10,475 nucleotides of DNA from Oscillospiraceae bacterium (lineage in GTDB: Bacteria; Bacillota_A; Clostridia; Oscillospirales; JAAYXM01), in contig JAFXJK010000069.1 in assembly GCA_017532355.1 (NCBI GenBank), positions 1 to 10,475 on the forward strand, written 5' to 3'. Each line of letters opens with the position of its first letter. Position 1 is the stretch's first letter. Made by a program: the position numbers and the translations under genes. The notes beneath the pieces were generated by a model. It made no database searches and had not been told where the DNA came from. It worked only from the letters and a program-made list of their open reading frames with translations. This document shows, one piece after another, positions 1-6,291 of the stretch.

Positions 1-1
1 A

Positions 2-391
2 CTCGTGCGAGAGAAACGGTCCTTCAAGATAAATACCTGCGATATTCGCTCCGCTCGTTCCTGCCCTCATTCGCTTTACTATCCTCTGCTCTGCCGCAAC
101 GAGATTCTCTATTGATTCCGTAACAGTTGTAGCGCAAAATTCACAAGCTCCGCTCTCTGCATAAAAGCGCGACATTTCATCAAGCTCTTCAAAGCTTGCC
201 GAAACCGCCTCTATACCGCAACCCCCGTGCGTATGCATATCGATAAAGCCGGGAAATACTGTATATGCACAAAGGTCAATATCTGCTTCTCCTGAAGCCG
301 AAAGACTCTTGATTCTTCCGTTTTCAACTTCGATTATGCCGTGGGAAATCTCCTGACCGTTACTGTACGCTTTTCCTGTTCTGATTTTCAT
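2..391 (-). CDS. nagA: N-acetylglucosamine-6-phosphate deacetylase, N-terminal part (partial, runs off the left edge)
   Basis: Cytoplasmic amidohydrolase that removes acetate from GlcNAc-6-phosphate to give glucosamine-6-phosphate, in amino-sugar use and cell-wall recycling. The first 130 residues are visible; the rest lies outside the window. The short N-terminal beta domain leads into PGFIDMHTHGG, with the amidohydrolase metal motif HxH at His53/His55. GIYLEGPFLS follows, with metal ligand Glu123 (family equivalent of E. coli NagA Glu131). Having both HxH and Glu is the pattern of the Bacillus-type NagA, which can hold two metals; E. coli NagA lacks the HxH pair. The ATG at 391-389 is preceded by AAGGAG at good spacing. 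It is divergent from the yitT-like gene, with a possible operator between them. The identification is firm for the family; the missing C-terminal two thirds cannot be checked. Confidence 0.93.
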   Translation of the reverse strand, partial: MKIRTGKAYSNGQEISHGIIEVENGRIKSLSASGEADIDLCAYTVFPGFIDMHTHGGCGIEAVSASFEELDEMSRFYAESGACEFCATTVTESIENLVAAEQRIVKRMRAGTSGANIAGIYLEGPFLSHE

Positions 392-424
392 TTTTCTTCT
401 CCTTTTCACGCTTGATATAATTCA

Positions 425-438
425 AATACTATGGTATT
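425..438. promoter_or_regulatory. Operator-like inverted repeat between nagA and the yitT-like gene
   Basis: AATAC-TATG-GTATT is a 5-bp inverted repeat around 4 nt, in the divergent intergenic region. A second short dyad, TTGATATAATTCAA, lies directly beside it at 412-425. The dyad size and placement upstream of nagA would suit a GntR-family repressor such as NagR, but the bases do not clearly match the NagR/DasR site as I recall it. Regulation is therefore an inference from position and symmetry only. Confidence 0.3.
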
Positions 439-449
439 ATTGTTTTGGA

Positions 450-500
450 TATAATATCAACAGACAATTGTTGCAAATCAAACTTTACATTTAATTATAC
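450..500 (+). promoter_or_regulatory. Candidate promoter region for the six-gene run
   Basis: Two weak alternatives are visible. One is a perfect -10 TATAAT at 450-455 without a good -35; its -35 region would overlap the inverted repeat at 425-438. The other is TTGCAA at 471-476, 18 nt, then TTATAC at 495-500, which would give a leader of about 20 nt before the ATG at 529. The sequence alone does not decide between them. Confidence 0.25.
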
Positions 501-528
501 CACAAGACTGCGGAGGTTTACAACTCAA

Positions 529-1401
529 ATGAAAAACAATATTAAAAAAACAATTATCGACTATGTTTTTATATTTCTCGGTGCCGCACTGTTCTCGGTT
601 TCTTTTAATCTTTTCATAAGAGACACGCAGATTGCCATGGGCGGAATCACCGGTATTTCCGTAATTATCTTCAACATTTTCCAGGGCAAGATTTCCATGG
701 GTGTTCTTACTCTTCTTGTCAACATACCATTTCTCCTCATCGGCATCTGGAGAATCGGCGGCAAATTCATGATTAAAACGATCTTCGCTTCCGTCACTCT
801 CTCCGTTGTTATGCGTATCACCGAAAACTGGCTCCCTGCCCTTTCTCATGACACTCTCCTCTGCGCAATATTCGGCGGTCTCGGAACAGGCGCAGGTATC
901 GGCCTCGTTTTTCTTCGCGGTGGCAGTACTGCAGGCACTGACATCGTCGGCATCGTCGCAAAGCAGAAATTTACAGGCGTTTCCATTGGAAACCTTGTTC
1001 TTGTTGCGGATACAATCATCGTTCTCCTCGGCGCGTGGGCTTTCCAGAGCATGGACAGTATCCTCTTCGCTATAATCAAGATGTATGCCGCTTCAATCGC
1101 GACAGACGCTGTTCTCTACGGTCTTGCAACCGACAAGCTTGCCTACATCGTAAGTGAAAAAGCCTCCGAGCTCGGACGCCTTGTTATAGACAAGCTCGGT
1201 CACGGCGCAACCATTCTCACAGGTGAGGGTGCATACACCAATCAGCCGCGAAAGCTTCTTATGTGCGCAATAAACCCCAATCAGATAGGACTTCTCAAAG
1301 AAATCGTCCGCGAAACAGACGACAGCGCATTTATGATAGTCACAAACACTCACGAGGTCCTCGGCTTCGGCTTTAAACCGAATGTAAAATCAAACGTTTA
1401 A
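529..1401 (+). CDS. YitT-family membrane protein (DUF161 + DUF2179)
   Basis: This is a 290-residue integral membrane protein. The first ~195 residues are hydrophobic, with about five or six membrane spans. They hold the YitT hallmarks: an early glycine-rich AMGGITGISV stretch and, later, LRGGSTAGTDIVG. From about residue 200 comes a soluble DUF2179 domain (GHGATILTGEGAYT, then FMIVTNTHEVLGFGF), presumably cytoplasmic. Length and domain order match the Firmicute YitT/YqfU/YpjC group, whose transport substrate is not established. ATG 529 is chosen because GGAGG lies at 512-516. An in-frame TTG at 445 would add 28 polar residues, has no ribosome site and would overlap the probable promoter. It is first in a plus-strand run, 58 nt ahead of an ABC ATPase, but it does not look like an ABC permease. 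Confidence 0.88.
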   Translation: MKNNIKKTIIDYVFIFLGAALFSVSFNLFIRDTQIAMGGITGISVIIFNIFQGKISMGVLTLLVNIPFLLIGIWRIGGKFMIKTIFASVTLSVVMRITENWLPALSHDTLLCAIFGGLGTGAGIGLVFLRGGSTAGTDIVGIVAKQKFTGVSIGNLVLVADTIIVLLGAWAFQSMDSILFAIIKMYAASIATDAVLYGLATDKLAYIVSEKASELGRLVIDKLGHGATILTGEGAYTNQPRKLLMCAINPNQIGLLKEIVRETDDSAFMIVTNTHEVLGFGFKPNVKSNV

Positions 1402-1445
1402 AGTGTCAAAAAAAGCAGACACTATCACATATAAACTACATGTGA
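1402..1445 (+). repeat. Two tandem short inverted repeats in the yitT-ATPase spacer
   Basis: AGTGTC (1402-1407) pairs with GACACT (1418-1423) across a 10-nt A-rich loop. TCACAT (1425-1430) pairs with ATGTGA (1440-1445) across 9 nt. The second ends 1 nt before the AGGAG that serves the TTG start at 1460. No U-run follows, so they are not obvious terminators. They could be mRNA processing or attenuation structures, protein-binding dyads, or chance. Confidence 0.3.
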
Positions 1446-1446
1446 C

Positions 1447-1462
1447 AGGAGTTTGCATCTTG
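1447..1462 (+). promoter_or_regulatory. Ribosome binding site that decides a TTG start
   Basis: AGGAG at 1447-1451 is followed by 8 nt and then TTG at 1460-1462. This is optimal spacing and places translation initiation where MacB/LolD ATPases normally begin. The GTG at 1403, two bases after the yitT stop, has no comparable site. Confidence 0.7.
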
Positions 1463-2125
1463 ATTAAAATTTCAGACCTTTCAAAAATATATAAGATGTC
1501 CTCAGGCGAGGTGTACGCACTTTCGAACATAAATCTCGAAGTGAAAGAGGGCGAATTTCTCGCAATAATCGGCTCCTCGGGCTCGGGAAAAAGCACACTT
1601 ATGAATATCCTCGGATGTCTTGACAGACAGACAAGCGGCACGTACGAGCTTTGCGGCAAAAATGTGGCAAAACTTTCAAAGTCTGCACTCTCAGAAATCC
1701 GCAACAAGAAAATCGGCTTCATCTTCCAGGGCTTCAATCTTCTTGAAAAGCTGTCGGCTCTTGAGAACGTTGAGCTTCCGATGATGTATGCAGGTATTCC
1801 TCAAAAGGAGCGTCGCGAGATTGCACTTGAAGCGCTTTCACGCGTCGGGCTCTCAAAACGCGCAAACCACCGTCCGTCTGAACTTTCAGGCGGCCAACAG
1901 CAGCGCGTTGCAATCGCACGTGCGCTTACCCGACGTCCGTCCGTCATCCTTGCAGATGAGCCAACCGGTAATCTGGACTCACGCTCGGGAAGCGAAATTC
2001 TTGCCATACTTGACACTCTGCATTCGCAGGGGTCAACCATCGTCCTCATCACGCATGACGGAAACGTAGCAAACCGCGCAGAGCGCGTTATAGAAATTTC
2101 AGACGGAAAGATACTCAACAACTAA
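1460..2125 (+). CDS. ABC transporter ATP-binding protein, MacB/LolD type (no adjacent permease)
   Basis: A 221-residue ATPase of the MacB/LolD/FtsE-like class, which powers mechanotransmission or export permeases from the cytoplasmic face. All catalytic motifs are intact: Walker A GSSGSGKST (38-46), Q-loop Gln90, signature LSGGQQQR (from 142), Walker B VILADE (162-167) with catalytic Glu167, and switch His199 in LITHD. SGEVYAL before strand 2 and LADEPTGNLD are typical of this class. The TTG start rests on its AGGAG and on length; the upstream GTG 1403 would add 19 residues not expected in the family. Partner permeases (MacB/FtsX fold) are usually adjacent, but here the neighbours are a YitT-like protein and dCMP deaminase, so its partner is unknown. 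A 13-nt gap to the next gene suggests cotranscription. Confidence 0.88.
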   Translation: MIKISDLSKIYKMSSGEVYALSNINLEVKEGEFLAIIGSSGSGKSTLMNILGCLDRQTSGTYELCGKNVAKLSKSALSEIRNKKIGFIFQGFNLLEKLSALENVELPMMYAGIPQKERREIALEALSRVGLSKRANHRPSELSGGQQQRVAIARALTRRPSVILADEPTGNLDSRSGSEILAILDTLHSQGSTIVLITHDGNVANRAERVIEISDGKILNN

Positions 2126-2138
2126 AGGGGTGTAAGTT

Positions 2139-2627
2139 ATGAGAACAGACAAATTCAACTACTATCTCGACATTGCAGAAACAGTTCTTGAGCGAGGCAC
2201 GTGCCTCCGCCGCAACTTTGGCGCTATCATCGTAAGACACGACTCTATCATTTCAACAGGATACACAGGTGCACCGCGCGGTCGCTGCAACTGCTGCGAT
2301 CTCGGTTACTGCCGCCGCGAACAACTCCAGATCCCCAGGGGCGAGAGATACGAGCTCTGCAGAAGCGTTCACGCCGAAGCCAACGCAATCATTGCCGCTC
2401 CGCGCTCGGAGATGCTCGGCTCAACGCTTTACCTCGTCGGTCGCGATATGAAGACGGGAGAGCTTGTCCCGAACACGTCCTCCTGCGCAATGTGCAAGAG
2501 AATGATCATAAACGCAGGCATTGAGCGCGTTGTCATCCGCAACACTCCCACAGAATATACGATTGTCCTCGTTGACGATTGGGTCAAGAACGACGACTCT
2601 CTTGATGATAATGTAAAAGGATATTAG
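2139..2627 (+). CDS. Deoxycytidylate (dCMP) deaminase family protein
   Basis: Zinc-dependent cytosolic deaminase of 162 residues, expected to convert dCMP to dUMP, the thymidylate synthase substrate. The active site is complete: His78-Ala-Glu80 (HAEANAI) with the proton-shuttle Glu80, and the Cys116-x2-Cys119 pair in SSCAMCKRMIINAG. The usual proline before the first cysteine of PCxxC is serine here. GYTGAPRG (41-48) fits the nucleotide-binding loop of the ComEB/dCMP deaminase group. An additional cysteine cluster (Cys50, 52, 53, 58, 74) between this loop and HAE could hold a second, structural zinc, as in some dCMP deaminases. AGGGG lies just ahead of the ATG. The neighbour nth fits a nucleotide and DNA maintenance theme. 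Deamination of another cytosine nucleotide cannot be excluded. Confidence 0.88.
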   Translation: MRTDKFNYYLDIAETVLERGTCLRRNFGAIIVRHDSIISTGYTGAPRGRCNCCDLGYCRREQLQIPRGERYELCRSVHAEANAIIAAPRSEMLGSTLYLVGRDMKTGELVPNTSSCAMCKRMIINAGIERVVIRNTPTEYTIVLVDDWVKNDDSLDDNVKGY

Positions 2628-2638
2628 GAGTACATATA

Positions 2639-2791
2639 ATGAAAAACCTTTTTTCTTTTCTCGCAAAGCTTCTTGCTTTTCTTCTTGCCGTCATCACGGC
2701 ACTGATCGGCATCGGATACTTCTTTGATAAAAAGGCAAAGTTCTTCCGAGAGCTTTTCGCTAAAAAAAATGACGCGAGCGCCGAAGAATAA
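2639..2791 (+). CDS. Small single-span membrane protein, 50 residues, function unknown
   Basis: This short gene starts MKNLFSFLAK, has a hydrophobic stretch at about residues 5-29 (LLAFLLAVITALIGIGYFF), then a basic FDKKAKFFRELFAKK segment and an acidic end (ASAEE). It looks like a membrane microprotein with a short cytoplasmic tail. Support comes from GGAG at 2627-2630, which overlaps the dCMP deaminase TAG stop and sits 8 nt from the ATG. Its place in the run, with gaps of 11 and 14 nt to its neighbours, also supports it. Having no intact signal-peptidase-like site and a charged tail, it is more likely anchored than secreted. I do not recognise a family. It could be a subunit or modulator of a nearby membrane protein, but nothing in the sequence shows that. 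Confidence 0.72.
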   Translation: MKNLFSFLAKLLAFLLAVITALIGIGYFFDKKAKFFRELFAKKNDASAEE

Positions 2792-2805
2792 CGAGGATTT
2801 TGCAA

Positions 2806-3438
2806 ATGACACAGAAAGAAAGAGTCCTCGGCATCGTAGAAGGATTAAAGAAGCTCTATCCCGAAGCACTGTGCTCTCTTGAATATAGCGAACCCTATGA
2901 GCTTCTTTTTGCAACGCGGCTTTCCGCGCAGTGTACAGACGCCAGAGTCAATATCGTCACAAGAGAGCTTTTTTCGCGTTTTCCTACGCTTTCTTCCATC
3001 GCAGAGTGTGACATCACAGAGCTTGAGGAAATCGTCCATCCTTGCGGTGTTTTCCGAATGAAAGCACGCGATATCCGAGCTTCAGCCAATATGCTTCTTG
3101 ACAAATTTGGCGGACAAGTCCCCGACACAATGGAAGAACTTTTAACGCTTCCCGGCGTCGGGCGCAAAACCGCAAACCTCATCCTCGGTGATATTTACAA
3201 AAAGCCTGCTGTTGTGGCGGATACGCATTGCATTCGAATTTCAAACAAGCTCGGGCTCACGTCATCACGCGACCCGAAGAAGGTTGAGTTTGACCTTAAA
3301 AAGATTGTTCCGCCCGATGAGCAAAACGACCTCTGTCACCGTTTTGTGCTCCACGGACGTGCCGTTTGCACCGCCAGAAGCCCAAAATGCGAAGACTGCT
3401 CTATAAGCGCTTTTTGCAAAGCCTACAAACAGAAATAA
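2806..3438 (+). CDS. nth: Endonuclease III (DNA glycosylase/AP lyase)
   Basis: Bifunctional base-excision repair enzyme that removes oxidised pyrimidines and nicks the abasic site. It has 210 residues, the normal length. LLFATRLSAQCTD (33-45) is the family helix near the damaged base. The helix-hairpin-helix LPGVGRKTA contains the catalytic Lys121, and VADTHC contains the catalytic Asp139. The C-terminal [4Fe-4S] loop is complete: Cys188-x6-Cys195-x2-Cys198-x5-Cys204. The ATG at 2806 is preferred over the TTG two codons upstream because the AGG at 2794-2796 lies 9 nt from the ATG but only 3 nt from the TTG. It lies 14 nt after the microprotein and 16 nt before the HAD phosphatase, inside one apparent operon. 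Confidence 0.96.
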   Translation: MTQKERVLGIVEGLKKLYPEALCSLEYSEPYELLFATRLSAQCTDARVNIVTRELFSRFPTLSSIAECDITELEEIVHPCGVFRMKARDIRASANMLLDKFGGQVPDTMEELLTLPGVGRKTANLILGDIYKKPAVVADTHCIRISNKLGLTSSRDPKKVEFDLKKIVPPDEQNDLCHRFVLHGRAVCTARSPKCEDCSISAFCKAYKQK

Positions 3439-3454
3439 GGAGACGCTTCCCCAA

Positions 3455-4105
3455 ATGAAAACAGCAATTATTCTTGACCTTGACGGCACAATTCTAAACA
3501 CTCTCGATGACCTTTGCGACAGCGTGAACGCCGCTCTTGAAAAAAACGGTTTTCCGCTTCGCACAATAGATGAAGTTCGCAACTTTGTCGGAAACGGTGC
3601 AAAAAACCTCATAATCCGTTCTCTCGGAGATAATGCAAACGACGAAAACATTGAGAAAACACTTTCCGACTTCAAGGCTCATTACGAAACGAACAAAACG
3701 AACAAAACAGCACCCTATGACGGAATGCTTGAGGCGTTGGACAAGCTTCACGCATCAGGGTGTAAGCTTGCGATAGTTTCAAACAAGCATGATGACGCAG
3801 TCCAGGGACTTTATAAACAGTTCTTCTCAGACACTTGCGACTTCGCACTTGGGAATTGTGATTTTCTCCCCAAGAAGCCCGCTCCCGATATGATTCTTTA
3901 TGCACTTGAGAAAATCGGCAAGACTGCAGAAGATGCAGTTTACATAGGTGACTCGGAGGTTGACGTCACTACCGCAAAAAACACGGGTATCCCCTGCATC
4001 TCCGTTTCGTGGGGGTTCCGCGACCGGGATGTTCTTAAGGCCGCAGGTGCCGAGATAATCGTCGACACTTCAGACGAGCTTCTCACAGCAATCAAAAACC
4101 TCTAA
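3455..4105 (+). CDS. HAD-superfamily hydrolase, phosphoglycolate phosphatase-like
   Basis: Mg2+-dependent cytosolic phosphatase of 216 residues with the four HAD motifs: DLDGT (nucleophile Asp8, acid/base Asp10), Ser109 in IVSNK, Lys141 in KKPAP, and GDSEVD with Asp166/Asp170. A helical C1 cap lies at about 15-85. FVGNGAKNLI in the cap and the late GFRDRDVLKAAGA segment match the Gph/PGP group, which removes phosphate from 2-phosphoglycolate; other small phosphoesters remain possible because HAD specificity is hard to read. The cap carries a perfect 9-bp tandem duplication (3689-3706) coding TNKTNK. AGGAG at 3438-3442 overlaps the nth stop, with a 12-nt spacer. It is the last gene before a strong terminator. 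Adjacency to nth fits clearance of phosphoglycolate from oxidised DNA ends (inference). Confidence 0.85.
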   Translation: MKTAIILDLDGTILNTLDDLCDSVNAALEKNGFPLRTIDEVRNFVGNGAKNLIIRSLGDNANDENIEKTLSDFKAHYETNKTNKTAPYDGMLEALDKLHASGCKLAIVSNKHDDAVQGLYKQFFSDTCDFALGNCDFLPKKPAPDMILYALEKIGKTAEDAVYIGDSEVDVTTAKNTGIPCISVSWGFRDRDVLKAAGAEIIVDTSDELLTAIKNL

Positions 4106-4112
4106 AGCAGCA

Positions 4113-4143
4113 AAAAACACGGTGGGCATCCCACCGTGTTTTT
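4113..4143. terminator. Bidirectional intrinsic terminator between convergent operons
   Basis: A perfect 14-bp stem (AAAAACACGGTGGG pairing with its complement) surrounds a 3-nt CAT loop. It has T-runs on the right for the plus-strand run and A-runs on the left that serve as T-runs for the minus strand. It lies 8 nt after the HAD gene stop and 12 nt past the yibE/F-like stop, so it can end both transcripts. Confidence 0.93.
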
Positions 4144-4155
4144 CTTTTATCACCG

Positions 4156-5331
4156 CTACTTCTTATCACGATTGAATACATACGCCGAGAACAGTGCTGT
4201 CGCAGGGACCGCGGCGAGAATGCCGATACTTCCTACTACCGCCGAGAGAATCTCCGCCATAATCATTTCGAGATTGAAGAGATAATAGAGGTTTTTATTA
4301 TACGCAACAAGAAGAAGTACTGTTGCGAGCGCACCGCCGATATAGGCAAGAATGAGAGTGTTTGTCATTGTGCCGATTGCATCGCGACCGATATTCATTC
4401 CCGAGCGAAGCATTCTGCCGAACGTCTTGTCACGCATTTCCTCATTAAGCTCGTTCATTGAAGATGCGATTGACATTGCAACGTCCATAATCGCGCCGAG
4501 CGCACCGATGACAACGCCACCCCAGACAAGCGAGAGAAGGTCTATCGGAGTGTCATACTGTGAAAGAAGAACGTATTCCTCCTCGACTACGCCGGTGAGA
4601 CCCCACGCACGGCTCACAACAGCCGCAAGGACTCCGGCAATCGCGACGCCCATAACATTTCCAAATATCGCGCACAGTGTTTTCTTGTTCCAGCCATTTA
4701 TGATTATAAGACTCATAAATATAACAAAGATACTGACGACAACCGTCATAAGATACACATTATATCCCTTGAGAATTGACGGGATATATACCATAAATAT
4801 CGCAAGAACAGTGAATATCAACGACAGTATCGTAGAAAGCCCCTTGGCTCTTCCTATTATTATGATAAGAAGAAGGAACGCAGCAACGAGAACTGCAATT
4901 TTACCGATGCGGTTATGGTCTATAAGCACCCATTCGACCTCTTCTTCGGAAATATCTTCTTCTATCATTGAATAGTCGTATGCAGGGCGTGATATAAGCA
5001 CTTCATCCCCCACTTTTACATCGCGGGGTTGATAAGCGTACATATTGTCAACATCCTGTGAAACCTCGACGGTGTCGCCCTTATATGGGCCGCTCTTTAT
5101 GAAAGCGTCAAACATTATTCTTTTACTGCTGACCATAGTATATCCGTCGTCGAGGCTGTATTCCTCTTCGATAACATCTTTGATTTCAACAACCTTTGCA
5201 CGGTAGTAAATCTCGTCACCGTTATCGAAAACCGGCGGTCGGCAGACAGCATTTCCCACAAAGAGAAACAGAATCGAAAACACGACCGTGATAATATAGA
5301 TTATTATCTGTTTTTTCTTGTCATAATTCAT
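4156..5331 (-). CDS. YibE/F family multi-pass membrane protein
   Basis: A 391-residue membrane protein. An N-terminal span (about 9-28) is followed by an extracytoplasmic region to about residue 125, rich in beta-type sequence and including RAKVVEIKD and YKGDTVEVSQ. Then come about eight spans. The conserved YibE/F core is clear: VIGALGAIMDVAMSIASSM and the following MNELNEEM, then GRDAIGTMTNTLILAYIG, with Asp and Asn residues inside or next to spans. Lactic acid bacteria and clostridia carry such proteins; a biochemical role is not established, though the layout suggests a transporter or membrane-complex component. ATG 5331 has AGGAG (complement of 5340-5344) at 8 nt, overlapping the stop of the upstream methyltransferase, so translation is probably coupled. 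It is the second and last gene of a minus-strand pair. Confidence 0.88.
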   Translation of the reverse strand: MNYDKKKQIIIYIITVVFSILFLFVGNAVCRPPVFDNGDEIYYRAKVVEIKDVIEEEYSLDDGYTMVSSKRIMFDAFIKSGPYKGDTVEVSQDVDNMYAYQPRDVKVGDEVLISRPAYDYSMIEEDISEEEVEWVLIDHNRIGKIAVLVAAFLLLIIIIGRAKGLSTILSLIFTVLAIFMVYIPSILKGYNVYLMTVVVSIFVIFMSLIIINGWNKKTLCAIFGNVMGVAIAGVLAAVVSRAWGLTGVVEEEYVLLSQYDTPIDLLSLVWGGVVIGALGAIMDVAMSIASSMNELNEEMRDKTFGRMLRSGMNIGRDAIGTMTNTLILAYIGGALATVLLLVAYNKNLYYLFNLEMIMAEILSAVVGSIGILAAVPATALFSAYVFNRDKK

Positions 5332-5342
5332 AAAGGCTGCTC

Positions 5343-6137
5343 CTATTCAGGGTAGATTTCGCGATAAGCGTCAATATAATCCATACAATACTCATCATAT
5401 CCGTTTGCAAGAAGAGCGGCACGCATAGCAAGGCGAAGCTCTGCGTTTGCACTGTCCATAATTGCGGAATCAAGGCCGCAGGTAATCGCCGCTGTAAGAA
5501 ACGCTCCGTTTAGAACCGCACGCTTCGGAAGCCCGAAAGAAACATTCGAGAGACCTCCGATTATGTGCACATCAGGATATTTTGCACGAATTGCACGGAT
5601 GGTATCAAGTGCAACGCGACCGCACCCGTGGTCTGTACCGAGCGTCTGGATAAGCACATCAAGGAAGATATCGCAATCCGAAATTCCTCTCTCCCGGATT
5701 TTTGCAATAAGCTCTCCGGAAAGCGCAATGCGGCTCTCTGCGTCCTGCGGAATTCCCGAATCATCAATCGGAAGCGCAACTATCTTTGCGCCGTGACGCA
5801 CCACGGCATCCATTGTCTTATCAAAACGTTCACTCTCAAGCGTAACCGAGTTTACAATTACATCAGAAAGATTAAGCTCGGATAACGCACGGGCAATTAT
5901 ATCTCCGTCAGGAGAATCTATCATAAGCTTCGCGCCGAGAGCAAGTGCCTCTCGCGCTGCCCAGAGAAGCGTATCAAATTCAGCATCAATACACGCCGCG
6001 GCGTTAACGTCAAGATACTCAGCCCCTCCCTCAAGCTGACGGGTCGCAAGAGAACGAACTGCCTCTGCATCCTTTTCGCCAAAAGCACGAAAAACAGACG
6101 GTATTGAGCTGTTGAGTTTTTCTCCTATCACTATCAT
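5343..6137 (-). CDS. Methyltetrahydrofolate methyltransferase, AcsE/MetH pterin-binding type
   Basis: A 264-residue single-domain TIM barrel, the same size as the acetogen CH3-H4folate:corrinoid methyltransferase AcsE. It should bind the pterin of methyl-H4folate and pass the methyl group to a cobalamin cofactor. Visible motifs in order: GEKLNSS (5-11), QLEGGAEYLDVNAA (34-47), DSPDG with Asp74, VNSVT with Asn96, LDVL with Asp160, and GGLSNVSFG with Asn198, the AcsE Asn199 position known to help activate N5. These residues fall at almost the same numbers as in AcsE. It is not dihydropteroate synthase, which starts GILNxTPDSF. No corrinoid protein, activator or MetH module lies nearby. GGGAGG lies ahead of the ATG and a good promoter upstream. 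Confidence 0.85.
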   Translation of the reverse strand: MIVIGEKLNSSIPSVFRAFGEKDAEAVRSLATRQLEGGAEYLDVNAAACIDAEFDTLLWAAREALALGAKLMIDSPDGDIIARALSELNLSDVIVNSVTLESERFDKTMDAVVRHGAKIVALPIDDSGIPQDAESRIALSGELIAKIRERGISDCDIFLDVLIQTLGTDHGCGRVALDTIRAIRAKYPDVHIIGGLSNVSFGLPKRAVLNGAFLTAAITCGLDSAIMDSANAELRLAMRAALLANGYDEYCMDYIDAYREIYPE

Positions 6138-6174
6138 ATATATCCCTCCCGATTTTCATCTTCTCATAGGTCTA

Positions 6175-6203
6175 ATTATATAAAAAAACGTGCAAAAAAT
6201 CAA
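6175..6203 (-). promoter_or_regulatory. Sigma-A-type promoter for the methyltransferase-yibE/F pair
   Basis: Read on the minus strand: -35 TTGATT (6203-6198), 17-nt spacer, perfect -10 TATAAT (6180-6175). It predicts a leader of about 30 nt before the ATG at 6137. Confidence 0.72.
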
Positions 6204-6214
6204 CTCATTTCATA

Positions 6215-6242
6215 TTGACATTTCAGCACAGTGTGGTAAAAT
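6215..6242 (+). promoter_or_regulatory. Sigma-A-type promoter for the PfoR-like gene
   Basis: Perfect -35 TTGACA (6215-6220), 16-nt spacer, -10 TAAAAT (6237-6242). It stands back to back with the minus-strand promoter, 11 nt between their -35 boxes. Confidence 0.75.
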
Positions 6243-6274
6243 ATTCTTCAAAGAAAATTTTGTTTCGACAAAAT

Positions 6275-6291
6275 AGGAGGTCTTTTAATTG
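6275..6291 (+). promoter_or_regulatory. Strong ribosome binding site with TTG start
   Basis: AGGAGG at 6275-6280, 8 nt, then TTG at 6289-6291. No ATG or GTG occurs in frame nearby at a better position, so TTG is the start. Confidence 0.8.

Noticed and set aside
4352..4975. A 207-codon open frame on the plus strand, inside the yibE/F-like gene
   Set aside because: Antisense of a well-supported membrane protein; low-complexity Thr/Ile/Ser/Arg composition and no initiation signal.
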